DNA from: Streptococcus dysgalactiae subsp. dysgalactiae
Lineage (GTDB): Bacteria > Bacillota > Bacilli > Lactobacillales > Streptococcaceae
DNA length: 64,000 bases
Direction of reading: 5' to 3'
NCBI RefSeq assembly: GCF_900459225.1
Contig: NZ_UHFH01000003.1
Span: forward strand, 1,722,001 to 1,786,000
The notes beneath the pieces were generated by a model. The model was not told where the DNA came from. It worked only from the letters and a program-made list of their open reading frames with translations, and searched no databases. Position numbers and translations under genes: made by a program. Positions 30,275-40,633 of this stretch are shown one piece after another (the stretch's first letter is position 1; each line of letters starts with the position of its first letter).

Positions 30275-30294
<20 letters not shown>
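29317..30294 (-). CDS. lacD: tagatose 1,6-diphosphate aldolase LacD.1
   Basis: Class I aldolase splitting tagatose 1,6-bisphosphate into glyceraldehyde 3-phosphate and dihydroxyacetone phosphate. The 325-residue length is normal. Family features are [32 protein letters not shown] with the Schiff-base lysine region, and [10 protein letters not shown]. The syntenic LacD.1 of S. pyogenes is reported to have been co-opted as a metabolic-sensing repressor of virulence genes including speB. Here the gene is intact while the upstream lacC is frameshifted, which fits a retained non-catabolic role. Confidence 0.93.
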
Positions 30295-31238
<944 letters not shown>

Positions 31239-31754
31239 CTAATCGTGATACTCGCCACGATCCCATCTTTCTAAGAATTCTGTAAAGAAATCAGGATCTT
31301 CTTGGCTGGCATGATGAGTTTCCAAGTGGGCTATTTTAGCAATTAGCTTCTTATTCTCTTCAGTTTCTTTGTATTCTGCCTTGATAAAAGCGTCTATAAT
31401 ATCACACATAAGAAGTTCACCCGTGATTTTACCACCAAAGCCAATCACATTGGCATTCAATTCTTCCTTGGCATAAAGGGCTGTTGTCATATCTCGAACA
31501 AGGGCGGAGCGAATACCTGGTACCTTATTTACCGCATTGTTAATGCCAACTCCAGTCCCACAAATACAAACGCCCAAGTCAGCTTGTCCATTAACCACAG
31601 CTTCGCCTACTTTTTTCCCAAAAATAGGGTAATGGGTACGAGTATGGTCGTAGGTGCCACAGTCAATAACGTCATAGCCTTTAGATTTCAAAAAATCAGA
31701 AACAGCCATTTTTTCGTTGGTGACAATATGGTCACATCCAATCGCAATTTTCAT
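31239..31754 (-). CDS. lacB: galactose-6-phosphate isomerase subunit LacB.1
   Basis: The 171-residue RpiB/LacB-family subunit converts galactose 6-phosphate to tagatose 6-phosphate together with LacA. Motifs are [15 protein letters not shown], the catalytic cysteine in [11 protein letters not shown], and [13 protein letters not shown]. It lies 14 bases after lacA and 9 bases before lacC, in operon order lacABCD. Confidence 0.92.
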   Translation of the reverse strand: MKIAIGCDHIVTNEKMAVSDFLKSKGYDVIDCGTYDHTRTHYPIFGKKVGEAVVNGQADLGVCICGTGVGINNAVNKVPGIRSALVRDMTTALYAKEELNANVIGFGGKITGELLMCDIIDAFIKAEYKETEENKKLIAKIAHLETHHASQEDPDFFTEFLERWDRGEYHD

Positions 31755-31768
31755 CTCTTTATCCTCCT

Positions 31769-32194
31769 TTAGGCCATTTTATTGAGCATATCAACACGAA
31801 TTTGATGACGACCACCATCGTAGTGACCAGTCACAAAACCTTTGGCGATATTCTTCGCTAATTCTGGACCTACAATTTCTGCTCCCATGGTAATCATACG
31901 GGCATTGTTGTGACCGCGAGTCATGTAAGCAGAGCGTTCATCTGAAACTTCAGCAGCAACCATTCCTTTTAGTTTTGTGGCTACCATAAAGGGACCTGCT
32001 CCGTAAGCATCCACCATAATGCCTAAACACCCTTCTGCTTCATTAACGGCTTTAGCCACCGCTAATGTGTTATCAATAAAATCACTGTTAATATCAGTCA
32101 CGTCAATAATGTCATAGCCTTCTTCTTGAAGAAAACTTTTTATTAATTCTTTTAATGCATTTCCGTGTGCATCTGCACCTAAAATAATAGCCAT
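31769..32194 (-). CDS. lacA: galactose-6-phosphate isomerase subunit LacA.1
   Basis: The 141-residue RpiB-fold subunit starts [19 protein letters not shown], with [17 protein letters not shown] in the region where LacB carries its cysteine. The expected length of LacA is met. It is the first of the four tagatose-pathway genes and follows the PTS genes after a 256-base gap that holds a candidate terminator. Confidence 0.9.
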   Translation of the reverse strand: MAIILGADAHGNALKELIKSFLQEEGYDIIDVTDINSDFIDNTLAVAKAVNEAEGCLGIMVDAYGAGPFMVATKLKGMVAAEVSDERSAYMTRGHNNARMITMGAEIVGPELAKNIAKGFVTGHYDGGRHQIRVDMLNKMA

Positions 32195-32233
32195 CGTTTC
32201 TCCTTTTCTAATCCAAACCGCTTGCCAATCTAC

Positions 32234-32254
32234 AAAAAGGTAACAGGATTACCT
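32234..32254 (-). terminator. candidate attenuator between the PTS genes and lacA
   Basis: On the minus strand AGGTAA-TCCTG-TTACCT is followed by a T run, 44 bases before the lacA start. An overlapping pairing upstream (CCTG...CAGG in CCTGACCTAAGGACAGG) would compete with it. It is downstream of the PTS IIC gene, so it could lower lacABCD expression relative to the PTS or be regulated. Confidence 0.5.
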
Positions 32255-32450
32255 GTCCTTAGGTCAGGATTATTGCCAGCAGTCTTAGTTGTCTTCCATT
32301 ATTTCTTTCAAGAAAAGCGCTTGCGGGTACCCACAGAGCGCCTTGCCTTACATGAGGAATACTCTTTTCTCTCTAGGGGATTAAGCTGGAATACCTTAAG
32401 CGGTTATCTGCTATTCCCAATAGTTTTTTAGTTAGTCACCTAACCTGATT

Positions 32451-33902
32451 TTATTTCATTGTTTTCGCATACTCAGCGTTACGTGCCTTCATTTGGTTAG
32501 CATACCAAGCAAAGAGACCTAGGTAAATGGCCACAAAGATGATTAACGTAATGATTGAGGCAATCTGACCTGTTGTCGCTTGACCAATCACATAACCAAA
32601 GATTTTTTCCATTGGTCCTTCAAGAGTCGAATGCGTAATCAAGGAGCCAGCACTTGCACCTGCTGGGAAAGCACCTACTTTTTTAGCCAATTCAGTTGCG
32701 AATGGGGCAATCATGGTTCCTGACAAGAGGAATAACGGCAATAAGAGGGAGCCAAAAATGATCATGCGAATCAAACGACCACGTGTGACCACAAGAAGAG
32801 CTGGTGTCATCCCCATAGCAATAATTCCCGCCAATGGTAAAATCCCATTGCCAACTTTTGAAAGAAGAACGGATTCAATCAACATGATTGGAGCAAGAAT
32901 ATTGGCACAAGCCCAGATTTCAGCGCGACCAGCAATGAAAGGCCAGTCCAAACCGATATTGAAACGACGCCCATGCATTCTAGCATTGGCAAAATTGGTA
33001 ATCCCTTGTGACAAAGGTTCAACAGCTGCGATAAACCAAGAGCCAATCAAAGAGAAAAGTTCCAAGCAGGCACCAGCTGTAAATCCTAGACCAAACCAAT
33101 TTTTAACAGATTCAACACTGAAATGAGGGTCTCCCATAATACCAATCACAAAACCTAGAGCCATTCCGATAAAGAACTTAGAGCCCCAGAAGCCAATTTT
33201 TTTGTTCAATTTAGCAGCATCAAAGTCATATTTATCTAGCCCCGGAAAGACCTTGTCAAAAATCTTATCTAAGACCATAATGATTGGATTCATCATGTAG
33301 TTCATATGAGTTGATGTCATCGGTGATTGAGGCCCTGTTCCAAGGAGATCATCAAAGGTGGGTTTCATCAAATCAGAGTTAATGATTTTCAGTACCCCAA
33401 CAAGAATAACTGCCACAGTAGCAATCAAAAGAGACACAAGGACTGGCAAATGGTTGCGAGCCGCATACCACATAATTAACAAGCCCGTAATGGATAAGTG
33501 CCAAATATCAAAAATATCGACGTCAAGGGTGTCTGTTTTTTTCATGACAATCATGACAATATTAACCACCAGCATCACCAGCAAGAAATAAAGGGTATAA
33601 GGGGAACCCCAGGTAATTGTTGCAAGCGGTGCCCAGCCCACATCAATAATATTCAAACTGATTCCTGTATTTTTGACAAAGGCCTGTAAAGACTCTGAAA
33701 AAGCTCCTGTTAAAATTCCAATAATAGCTCCAATCCCTGTCAAAGCGATGGCTAACTTAATCCCGCCTTCCAGTGCCTTTGTGAGTTTAACCCCGAAAAT
33801 CATGGCTAAACCTGTCATGACAATCAGCATGACCACACCTGATCCTAACTGAATAGGAAATCCCAGAATCTTGTTAATAATGTCCAAAAAAGGTTGCATC
33901 AT
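32451..33902 (-). CDS. PTS galactitol-type transporter subunit IIC
   Basis: The 483-residue membrane permease of the galactitol (GatC) family has about eleven hydrophobic segments. Sequence hallmarks are VDIFDIWHLSITG and GRAEIWACANILAPIMLIESVLL. With the IIB and IIA genes upstream it makes a complete PTS of the Lac.1 locus, probably moving galactose or a related polyol/hexose into the cell as a 6-phosphate for LacAB. The exact sugar is not known. Tandem ATGs lie at 33902 and 33899, with GGAGA upstream. Confidence 0.9.
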   Translation of the reverse strand: MMQPFLDIINKILGFPIQLGSGVVMLIVMTGLAMIFGVKLTKALEGGIKLAIALTGIGAIIGILTGAFSESLQAFVKNTGISLNIIDVGWAPLATITWGSPYTLYFLLVMLVVNIVMIVMKKTDTLDVDIFDIWHLSITGLLIMWYAARNHLPVLVSLLIATVAVILVGVLKIINSDLMKPTFDDLLGTGPQSPMTSTHMNYMMNPIIMVLDKIFDKVFPGLDKYDFDAAKLNKKIGFWGSKFFIGMALGFVIGIMGDPHFSVESVKNWFGLGFTAGACLELFSLIGSWFIAAVEPLSQGITNFANARMHGRRFNIGLDWPFIAGRAEIWACANILAPIMLIESVLLSKVGNGILPLAGIIAMGMTPALLVVTRGRLIRMIIFGSLLLPLFLLSGTMIAPFATELAKKVGAFPAGASAGSLITHSTLEGPMEKIFGYVIGQATTGQIASIITLIIFVAIYLGLFAWYANQMKARNAEYAKTMK

Positions 33903-33927
33903 CTTGTCTCCTTATGTTTTTATTGAC

Positions 33928-34233
33928 TTATTGCAAATGGTTTTCTTTAATCACGCGCTCCAGCTCCGCAAAAACAGGCTCACTCATGATTGGGATACGA
34001 TAGAGAATCGGTCCTGCTTCTACTGTGGGAATTGGCATCTCAAATCCCAAGTCAGTTTTTGCAATCGGCGTAAAAATATCATAACGAGAAACTAATTCCT
34101 CAGTAATGTCCTTTACCATCACCGCATCACAGTGAACATCGTAACCACGGTCACTCATCTGAGTTTCAATCGCATCTTTAATTTGATGGCTTGAGTTAAC
34201 ACCTGCACCGCAGGCTGCTAGAATTTTAATCAT
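33928..34233 (-). CDS. PTS galactitol-type subunit IIB
   Basis: The 101-residue cytoplasmic phosphotransfer protein starts MIKILAACGAGVNSSHQIKD; the cysteine at residue 8 in the CGAGVNSS loop is the phosphorylation site. It overlaps the IIA gene by eight bases and precedes IIC by 25 bases. Confidence 0.92.
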   Translation of the reverse strand: MIKILAACGAGVNSSHQIKDAIETQMSDRGYDVHCDAVMVKDITEELVSRYDIFTPIAKTDLGFEMPIPTVEAGPILYRIPIMSEPVFAELERVIKENHLQ

Positions 34234-34699
34234 GGTGAAACACTCCTTTTTCTATTAAATAGTTTGAAATAGCTTGTTTATCATCTTTTAGACTAGCTAG
34301 ATGGCTAAGATTCCCCTTGGTAATAAAGAAGGTAATGAGATTGGATAGAATCGTCGTCTGACCCTCATTTTGACTATTGATAATAAAGAAAAAATCCGTT
34401 ACGAAACAAGTCTCCTCTGGATTAATCATATGTTGAAAAGCAAGGGGATAACTGTTTTTCACGTAGATGACTTGGTTGACTAAGCAATACTTAGTTTCTG
34501 TATGAGGGATAGCTGCATAGAGAATATCCGAGCCGTCTTTCAAATCAATCTTAAGCCCAGTTGGAAAGGAAGCCTCCCGTTCAACCAACGCCTGATAGTA
34601 ATCTGCCGTTACATAACCTATTTTTGTTAGGTGGCTAGCCACACGGTCAAAAAGCTCTGTTTGGGTCCTTGCATCAGTAACTAAAATATTTGGAAACAC
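34226..34699 (-). CDS. PTS fructose/galactitol-type subunit IIA
   Basis: The 157-residue EIIA of the PTS_EIIA_2 family has its phosphorylated histidine in AAIPHTETKY at about residue 70. The start codon is GTG at 34699 after GGAAGG. It is the first gene of the PTS-lac operon and is divergent from lacR, with a 233-base AT-rich region between them. Confidence 0.9.
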   Translation of the reverse strand: MFPNILVTDARTQTELFDRVASHLTKIGYVTADYYQALVEREASFPTGLKIDLKDGSDILYAAIPHTETKYCLVNQVIYVKNSYPLAFQHMINPEETCFVTDFFFIINSQNEGQTTILSNLITFFITKGNLSHLASLKDDKQAISNYLIEKGVFHHD

Positions 34700-34932
34700 A
34701 CCATACCGCCTTCCTATGATTTGTTTTACTTTTGTTGTTACCCATCATCTTCAAACAATCAGTAACCGTTTACAAAATCTATTATAGTATATAAACAAAC
34801 ATAAATCAACATTATTTTCGAAATATATTATTTTTTTGTTTTTTTTTGTTTTATTTATTTTATTTTGTTGAAATCTAATCGTTTGTATGCTATGATAATC
34901 CTAATCAAATACATCGGAAAGGAGGTCTTTAA

Positions 34933-35703
34933 GTGTTAAAAAGAGAGAGGCTTCTAACAATTCTTGAACAGGTCAATGAAAGAGGTATTATCACTGTTAA
35001 TGATATTATCGAGACCTTAAACGTCTCTGATATGACCGTGCGCAGAGATTTAGACGAATTGGAAAAAGCAGGAAAATTAATCCGTATCCATGGCGGCGCT
35101 CAAAGCATTACCATGCCTAACAAAAAAGAACGGTCAAATTCTGAAAAACAAACCGTTCAAACAAAAGAAAAACGTGAATTGGCTTCCTATGCTACTCAAT
35201 TAGTTAACGATGGCGAAACTATCTTTATTGGACCAGGGACAACTCTAGAATTTTTTGCTGGACAACTGAAAAACCGGAAAATTCGTATTGTGACCAATAG
35301 CCTACCTGTTTTCACTATTCTCCAAGACAGTGAAACCGTTGATCTTATCCTTATTGGCGGGGAGTATCGCTCTATTACAGGTGCCTTTGTCGGCTCACTA
35401 GCAAGTCAAAATATTACCTCCTTAAAATTCGCCAAGGCTTTTATTAGCTGTAATGGGATTTACAAAAACGACGTCGCTACTTACAGTGAAACCGAAGGAG
35501 AGATTCAAAAACTAGCCTTCAACAACTCTATCGAAAAATACCTCTTGGTAGACAATCAAAAATTCAATGCCTATGACTTTTTCGTTTTCTACCATCTCGA
35601 TAACATTGATGCAGTTGTTACCGATTCTCAAATAACTGATGACGTCATTGAACGTTATAGTCAGTTCACCCAATTATTAGTAGCCCACGAAAACAAGGAG
35701 TAA
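34933..35703 (+). CDS. lacR: DeoR-family repressor LacR.1
   Basis: The 256-residue regulator has an N-terminal DeoR helix-turn-helix (GIITVNDIIETLNVSDMTVRRDLDELEKAGKLIRIHGGA) and a C-terminal sugar-phosphate sensor domain (GETIFIGPGTTLEFFAG). The start is GTG at 34933 after AAAGGAGG. In lactococci and streptococci LacR responds to tagatose 6-phosphate. The 34700-34932 region between it and the PTS genes is very AT-rich with repeated TTTGTTT/AAACAAA motifs that could be its operator. Confidence 0.92.
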   Translation: MLKRERLLTILEQVNERGIITVNDIIETLNVSDMTVRRDLDELEKAGKLIRIHGGAQSITMPNKKERSNSEKQTVQTKEKRELASYATQLVNDGETIFIGPGTTLEFFAGQLKNRKIRIVTNSLPVFTILQDSETVDLILIGGEYRSITGAFVGSLASQNITSLKFAKAFISCNGIYKNDVATYSETEGEIQKLAFNNSIEKYLLVDNQKFNAYDFFVFYHLDNIDAVVTDSQITDDVIERYSQFTQLLVAHENKE

Positions 35704-35844
35704 ACGTTTCATCAAGAATGGACAGCCTGTCAGCGCATCGTCCCTCGGCACCTTCTGGCAAAAGTGATTTGCTTCCAGAGAGGTGTTTTTATTTTGCTCG
35801 GAACACACCTGCTAACGTCAGAGTCTTTATTAGCGACCATAAAA

Positions 35845-35878
35845 AAAAGAGGTTCCAGTTTAAACTGGAACCTCTTTT
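35845..35878. terminator. bidirectional terminator between lacR and copZ
   Basis: A perfect 34-base palindrome (17-bp arms, AAAAGAGGTTCCAGTTT and complement) lies between the convergent lacR and copZ genes, with extra A residues on one side. Confidence 0.9.
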
Positions 35879-35905
35879 GAAATTAAGTAAGGCTACCAAA
35901 ATAAC

Positions 35906-36109
35906 CTAAGATGATTTATGTAATTCAAATTTGGTATCCTTCAAAGCACGCTTGAGTAGGAACGTTAAAGGACGTCCTATCACCTTAGCCTGTCCTTTTT
36001 CCAAATTTACCTGGACCGATTGCACACCGGGAACAGCTGATAATTTTTCAGTGACCGTTCTTGCGCAACCGTCACATGTCATTCCTGTAACCTGATAATG
36101 TTTTTCCAT
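35906..36109 (-). CDS. copZ: copper chaperone CopZ
   Basis: The 67-residue heavy-metal-associated domain has the metal motif GMTCDGCARTV at residues 8-18 and the normal single-domain length. It delivers Cu(I) to CopA and CopY. AAAGGAG lies upstream of the ATG, 13 bases after the copA stop. Confidence 0.95.
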   Translation of the reverse strand: MEKHYQVTGMTCDGCARTVTEKLSAVPGVQSVQVNLEKGQAKVIGRPLTFLLKRALKDTKFELHKSS

Positions 36110-36122
36110 TTTGTATTCTCCT

Positions 36123-38354
36123 TTAAATGGTTTTTCCTTTTAAACGCAATGCATTCAAAACAACTGATACTGAACTAAAACTCATGGCAAAACCTGCTAA
36201 CATCGGGTTTAATAATGGACCTCCAAAAAGATGAAGTAAGCCCATGGCCACTGGAATTATAAGGACATTGTAAAGGAATGCCCAAAATAAATTTTCCTTG
36301 ACAATCCTCATAGTTGCTCGACTCAATGACATGGCTTTCACCAAATCCAGCATATCAGGCCTCATCAGAATCACATCCGCCGATTCAATCGCAATATCTG
36401 TCCCTGACCCCATAGCTATCCCGATGTCTGCTACGGCCAATGCCGGAGCATCATTAATCCCATCACCTACCATAGCAACTTTTTTTCCTTGAGATTGGAG
36501 GTTTGCTATCACGCTTGCTTTTTGATCAGGTAAGACTTGACTAATCACATCTGTAATCCCCACTTGAGAGGCAATAGCCTTAGCGGTAGCATCGTAGTCA
36601 CCTGTTAGCATGATAGTGTGAATTCCCAGTTGCTGCAAAGCTTGGACGGTAGCTTGACTATCTTCTTTGACAGCGTCAGCAATACTGAAAAGAGCTCTTA
36701 GCTGCCCCTCTTTAGCATAATACACAAGGGTTTGGCCTTTCCCAGAAGCCTTAGCACAAACTGACTGAACAGAAGATAAATCGATACCAAGGGTTGCCAT
36801 TAAAGTAGCATTTCCAATCGCCAAACGACGCCCTTTAAGCTGACCGGTGACTCCTAGGCCAGTTAAAGACTCAAACTCTTCCACTGGTAGACTATCGCAA
36901 CCAGCTTCCTGAGCAGCACGAACAATAGCCTCCCCTAAGGGGTGTTGAGAATAGGTCTCCAAGGAAGCAGCTTCTTGCAAGATAAGGTGATCATCTCCCG
37001 AAAAAATTAGGAAGTTTTGAAGACTTGGTTTCCCCTCCGTAATCGTCCCCGTTTTATCAAAAACAACCGTATCTACCTGATGGGCTTGTTCTAAGATGTC
37101 ACCACCTTTAAAAAGAATACCATTTTCAGCTGCACGCCCTGTTCCAACCATAATCGCTGTCGGCGTTGCTAAACCAAGCGCACAAGGGCAAGCAATGACT
37201 AGAACAGCTATGGCTGTTGTCAAACTAAAACGAAGACTTTCCTGCATGAATACCAACCAAAACACCCCTGTTAACAGAGCTATTACCAAAACCACCGGAA
37301 CAAAGACACCTGAGACCTTATCAGCAATAGCTGCAATAGGTGCTTTATTTTCTTGAGCATTCTCAACTAGTTGGATAATTTGTGCTAACAAGGTATCGTT
37401 TCCAAGCTTATCCGGTTTAATAGTGAGGGCGCCTTGCCCATTCAAGCTGCCCGCAAAGACATTATTTTTTTCTCCCTTTTCAACAGGCAAACTTTCCCCG
37501 GTTAAAAAGGATTCATCCAAACTGCTATGTCCTTCCACGATAATACCGTCAATAGAAACTTTTTCACCTGGTTGAACCAGGACAAGGTCATCATAGCTAA
37601 CCTCTTCTAACGGCAACAATTGCCATTGGCTATTTCTCCATACCCTCACATCAGTAGCCTTCAAGGATAAGAGTTTTTGAATAGCTTGGGAAGTACGGCC
37701 TTTAGAACGACTTTCAAAATACTTTCCTAGACCAATGAGTGTCAAAATCACTACCGCCGATTCAAAATAAAGAGAGTGCACAAAGTGCGCCTGGCCCAGA
37801 CTGATTTCAACTACTCCATAAAGACTATAAGCAAAAGCAAAGCTGGTTGCTAAAGCTACCAAGGAGTCCATATTAGGATGTCCCTTAAACAAAGCTTTAA
37901 ACCCATTATGGTAATAATGACGATTTAATACTAAGACTGGAATCGTCAAGAGTAGCTGACTAAAGCTGTAAATGAAAGGATACCGATCTGGTTGCAGAAA
38001 TGGAGGAAGCCATAAACCTACCATGTGACCCATAGCTAGGTATAATATAGGAATGGTGAATAAAGCAGACCACAAGACCTGAGACCAAATAACCTTTAGG
38101 CCTTCGTCACGACGACCTGTTTGCATATGTTTTGCATGTTCATCAAAGACTTGTGCACCATAACCAGCAGCTTTTACCGCTTGAATAACTTTGGCCGTTT
38201 CTAAATCGTCATCTTGATAAGTAACCGTGAGCTTCTCGGTCGCTAAATTCACAACGGCCTGTTCTACTTCAGGCAATTGATTGACCGTTTTTTCAATTGT
38301 TAGAGCACAAGAGGCACAACTCATTCCCTCCACTAAAAATATCTCTTTAGCCAT
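36123..38354 (-). CDS. copA: copper-exporting P1B-type ATPase CopA
   Basis: The 743-residue efflux pump has one N-terminal metal-binding domain (GMSCASC at residues 10-16), transmembrane CPC motif in VIACPCALGLATP, phosphorylation site DKTGTITEG, SQHPLGEAI in the nucleotide-binding domain and GDGINDAPALAVAD. The start MAKEIFLVEG at 38354 overlaps the copY stop by one base (TAATG), so the two are coupled. It expels Cu(I) under copper stress. Confidence 0.95.
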   Translation of the reverse strand: MAKEIFLVEGMSCASCALTIEKTVNQLPEVEQAVVNLATEKLTVTYQDDDLETAKVIQAVKAAGYGAQVFDEHAKHMQTGRRDEGLKVIWSQVLWSALFTIPILYLAMGHMVGLWLPPFLQPDRYPFIYSFSQLLLTIPVLVLNRHYYHNGFKALFKGHPNMDSLVALATSFAFAYSLYGVVEISLGQAHFVHSLYFESAVVILTLIGLGKYFESRSKGRTSQAIQKLLSLKATDVRVWRNSQWQLLPLEEVSYDDLVLVQPGEKVSIDGIIVEGHSSLDESFLTGESLPVEKGEKNNVFAGSLNGQGALTIKPDKLGNDTLLAQIIQLVENAQENKAPIAAIADKVSGVFVPVVLVIALLTGVFWLVFMQESLRFSLTTAIAVLVIACPCALGLATPTAIMVGTGRAAENGILFKGGDILEQAHQVDTVVFDKTGTITEGKPSLQNFLIFSGDDHLILQEAASLETYSQHPLGEAIVRAAQEAGCDSLPVEEFESLTGLGVTGQLKGRRLAIGNATLMATLGIDLSSVQSVCAKASGKGQTLVYYAKEGQLRALFSIADAVKEDSQATVQALQQLGIHTIMLTGDYDATAKAIASQVGITDVISQVLPDQKASVIANLQSQGKKVAMVGDGINDAPALAVADIGIAMGSGTDIAIESADVILMRPDMLDLVKAMSLSRATMRIVKENLFWAFLYNVLIIPVAMGLLHLFGGPLLNPMLAGFAMSFSSVSVVLNALRLKGKTI

Positions 38355-38788
38355 TAATACGTCTCCTTTTTCTGACAGTGGCACTGCCCAGGCAGGCAAT
38401 TACACGGCACCTCAAGAACTGCATTTTCTTTTTTGACTTCTAGTAGCTCTTGGAATGCCTCGATTTCCTCTAAGGTCATCGGTAAGTCATAAAACCGTTC
38501 AAGAAGTAGACGCGCGTGTTTACGCTGACAAATACCGTTTAAAGCAGTCGCTAGTGCTTCTTTTTGTAGCAAAGTCTCATCCAGAAGAGCTTGATAAATA
38601 TAGGCCCTACCTTCCCGGTAAGTTCCTAAAGCCTTTTTTTCCACCAAACGCCCAATCAAGGTTTTAATGGTAGAATCTGACCATTGATATTTTTTCCTTA
38701 AAATAGTAATAATATCGCTACTTTTAATATCACCACTGGCCCACACCACACGCATGACTTCCCATTCGGCAGCTGATATCTGTTGCAT
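38354..38788 (-). CDS. copY: copper-responsive repressor CopY
   Basis: The 144-residue BlaI/MecI-type winged-helix repressor (AEWEVMRVVWASGDIKSSDII, QWSDSTIKTLIGRLVEK) ends in a CxCxxxxCxC cluster (CNCLPGQCHC) that binds Cu(I) or Zn(II). The start at 38788 follows GAAGGTGA. Two cop boxes directly upstream show autoregulation of the copYAZ operon. Confidence 0.95.
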   Translation of the reverse strand: MQQISAAEWEVMRVVWASGDIKSSDIITILRKKYQWSDSTIKTLIGRLVEKKALGTYREGRAYIYQALLDETLLQKEALATALNGICQRKHARLLLERFYDLPMTLEEIEAFQELLEVKKENAVLEVPCNCLPGQCHCQKKETY

Positions 38789-38814
38789 AACGTCACCTTC
38801 ATTCACAATTTATT

Positions 38815-38856
38815 TACATTTGTAAATCAATTGTAACGAATTTAACTACATTTGTA
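38815..38856 (-). promoter_or_regulatory. two cop boxes (CopY operators)
   Basis: The exact sequence TACATTTGTA occurs twice, at 38815-38824 and 38847-38856, matching the TACANNTGTA operator of CopY. The centres are 32 bases apart, about three helical turns, and lie just before copY. Confidence 0.93.
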
Positions 38857-38959
38857 AATAAATAACTTTTCTCATTTTTCTATCCTTATATTGACAAATG
38901 AAATATTTTTACTATAATATTATTGCAATAAAAATAACATTTACATTAAGGAGATACCC

Positions 38960-39946
38960 TTGAAACATCCTATTCGAAAAACACTTGTCACCTTAGGTCT
39001 ATTACTGACCTTATGCCTGCCGACTCCAGTTGCAGCTAGTTCTCGTTCTTGGAAGAGCTGGTTTATCGAGCAATATTTCTGGCTAAAACGAGACAAAAGC
39101 TACTATGCTGAAAAAGATGATACTAGTTTTCAAACCTATCTCAATGCTTGCCAAGAACAATCAGATAAGCCTTATGTGCTCGACCCTAATACCGTAAATG
39201 GTCCCCTTGTCCAAGAAAACTTATTTGATATGCAAGTGTACTCTTGGAATAGTAATGGAAAACCTGACCAAAAAACCATCTTTTATTTAGCAGGTGGATC
39301 CTACCTCAACAATCCAACATCTTATCACATCAGTATGCTCAAGACCCTCTCGACTAGCCTTGACGCAAAAATTGTTTTACCGATTTACCCTAAAGCACCA
39401 CGCTACACTTATGATTATGCCATGCCAAGATTGGTTAATCTTTACAAGCATTATCAACAGCAACATTCCCAGCTTTTCTTGATGGGAGACTCAGCTGGCG
39501 GCGGACTTGCTCTAGGATTGGCTCATGCCTTGAATAATGAATCTATTCCTCAACCTAAACAGATTATTCTACTTTCCCCATGGCTAGATGTGACCATGTC
39601 ACATGCAGAAACCCCAAATTACGAAGATGCTGATCCCATTTTATCAGCTTGGGGACTAAAACGTGTGGGTGAAAAATGGGCTAAATCTGCCGATAACACC
39701 AACCATATCTATGTCAGCCCTAAAAATGGTCCTGTTGACAAATTAGCACCAATCACCCTGTTCACTGGCACACGTGAGATTTTCTATCCAGATATTCGTG
39801 ATTATGCCGCAACATTACGGGCAGCTAACCATCAACTAACCTTCATCGCCCAAGAAGGCATGAACCATGTTTACCCGATTTATCCTATTGAAGAGGCAAA
39901 AACAGCTCAATACCAAATCATTGATGCCATCAACAAAACCCCTTAA
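38960..39946 (+). CDS. sse: secreted alpha/beta-hydrolase esterase, SsE-like
   Basis: The 328-residue exported enzyme starts with TTG at 38960 after AAGGAG and has a signal peptide to about residue 27 (LLLTLCLPTPVAAS). The fold is of the hormone-sensitive-lipase type, with the oxyanion segment FYLAGGSYLN and the nucleophile Ser178 in MGDSAGGG; the histidine is in GMNHVYP near the C-terminus. S. pyogenes SsE has the same Ser178 and is reported to be a secreted platelet-activating-factor esterase that blocks neutrophil recruitment. It is divergent to copYAZ and has its own terminator. Confidence 0.88.
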   Translation: MKHPIRKTLVTLGLLLTLCLPTPVAASSRSWKSWFIEQYFWLKRDKSYYAEKDDTSFQTYLNACQEQSDKPYVLDPNTVNGPLVQENLFDMQVYSWNSNGKPDQKTIFYLAGGSYLNNPTSYHISMLKTLSTSLDAKIVLPIYPKAPRYTYDYAMPRLVNLYKHYQQQHSQLFLMGDSAGGGLALGLAHALNNESIPQPKQIILLSPWLDVTMSHAETPNYEDADPILSAWGLKRVGEKWAKSADNTNHIYVSPKNGPVDKLAPITLFTGTREIFYPDIRDYAATLRAANHQLTFIAQEGMNHVYPIYPIEEAKTAQYQIIDAINKTP

Positions 39947-39968
39947 TGAGAGGAATAATTCCTACCTG

Positions 39969-39993
39969 CCACCAGTTAATCTGGTGGTTTTTT
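39969..39993 (+). terminator. esterase gene terminator
   Basis: CCACCAG-TTAAT-CTGGTGG followed by six T residues lies 22 bases after the stop codon. Confidence 0.9.
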
Positions 39994-40016
39994 GTAGTTT
40001 GTACCACAAAATAACA

Positions 40017-40052
40017 ATTAAAAAGAGCCCTATCATAATGATAAGGCTCTTT
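40017..40052 (-). terminator. terminator of the rimP-rbfA operon
   Basis: AAAGAGCC...GGCTCTTT with an inner ATCAT/ATGAT helix lies 26 bases after the rbfA stop and ends in T residues on the minus strand. Confidence 0.85.
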
Positions 40053-40078
40053 CTGTCATAACATCCGCACCGCAATAC

Positions 40079-40429
40079 TTAGGATTTGTTGTCAAGATCT
40101 CGTAAGAGTTGATCAATTTTATTGCCATAGGCGATGGAATTGTCTTTTTCAAACACCAAATCTGGAATTTTGTACATGGTCAATTGTTTACCAAGTTCAC
40201 GTTTAATCGTTCCAGTAGCTTTTTCAAGCCCTGTTTGTGCTTTTTGATTATCAGATGCCAAGTCACTCATAATGGTGTAATAAACTTTAGCAAGTGACAA
40301 GTCACCCTGCATTTGCACTTCTGTAATGGTTACTCCCTGAACACGTGGATCACGCACTTTTTTCTGAAGAATATCATTTACTTCGCGCTTAATTTCCATC
40401 CCAACACGGTCAATACGATGATTAGCCAT
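40079..40429 (-). CDS. rbfA: ribosome-binding factor A
   Basis: The 116-residue KH-like cold-shock protein matures the 30S subunit by acting on 16S rRNA 5' end processing. [21 protein letters not shown] and [12 protein letters not shown] are typical. The ATG at 40429 is preferred over 40435 by family alignment and AAGGA spacing. It is the last gene of the operon, 204 bases after infB. Confidence 0.93.
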   Translation of the reverse strand: MANHRIDRVGMEIKREVNDILQKKVRDPRVQGVTITEVQMQGDLSLAKVYYTIMSDLASDNQKAQTGLEKATGTIKRELGKQLTMYKIPDLVFEKDNSIAYGNKIDQLLRDLDNKS

Positions 40430-40633
40430 AGCCATTTCCTTTCCACATTTTTAAAACAAAAGCTAGACTGAAAGCCCAGCTTATGACATTGCTACCTGTT
40501 TTGATAACGACAATTAAAGAAAATCTGAGAATTCCACGACGAGACTGGAAGGAATGTCCCAAGTAGCTCGTCTGGTAGAACAAGTCATTATTTCCGACAG
40601 AGGAAAAAGTTATATCTCAGACCTTCTTAACCC

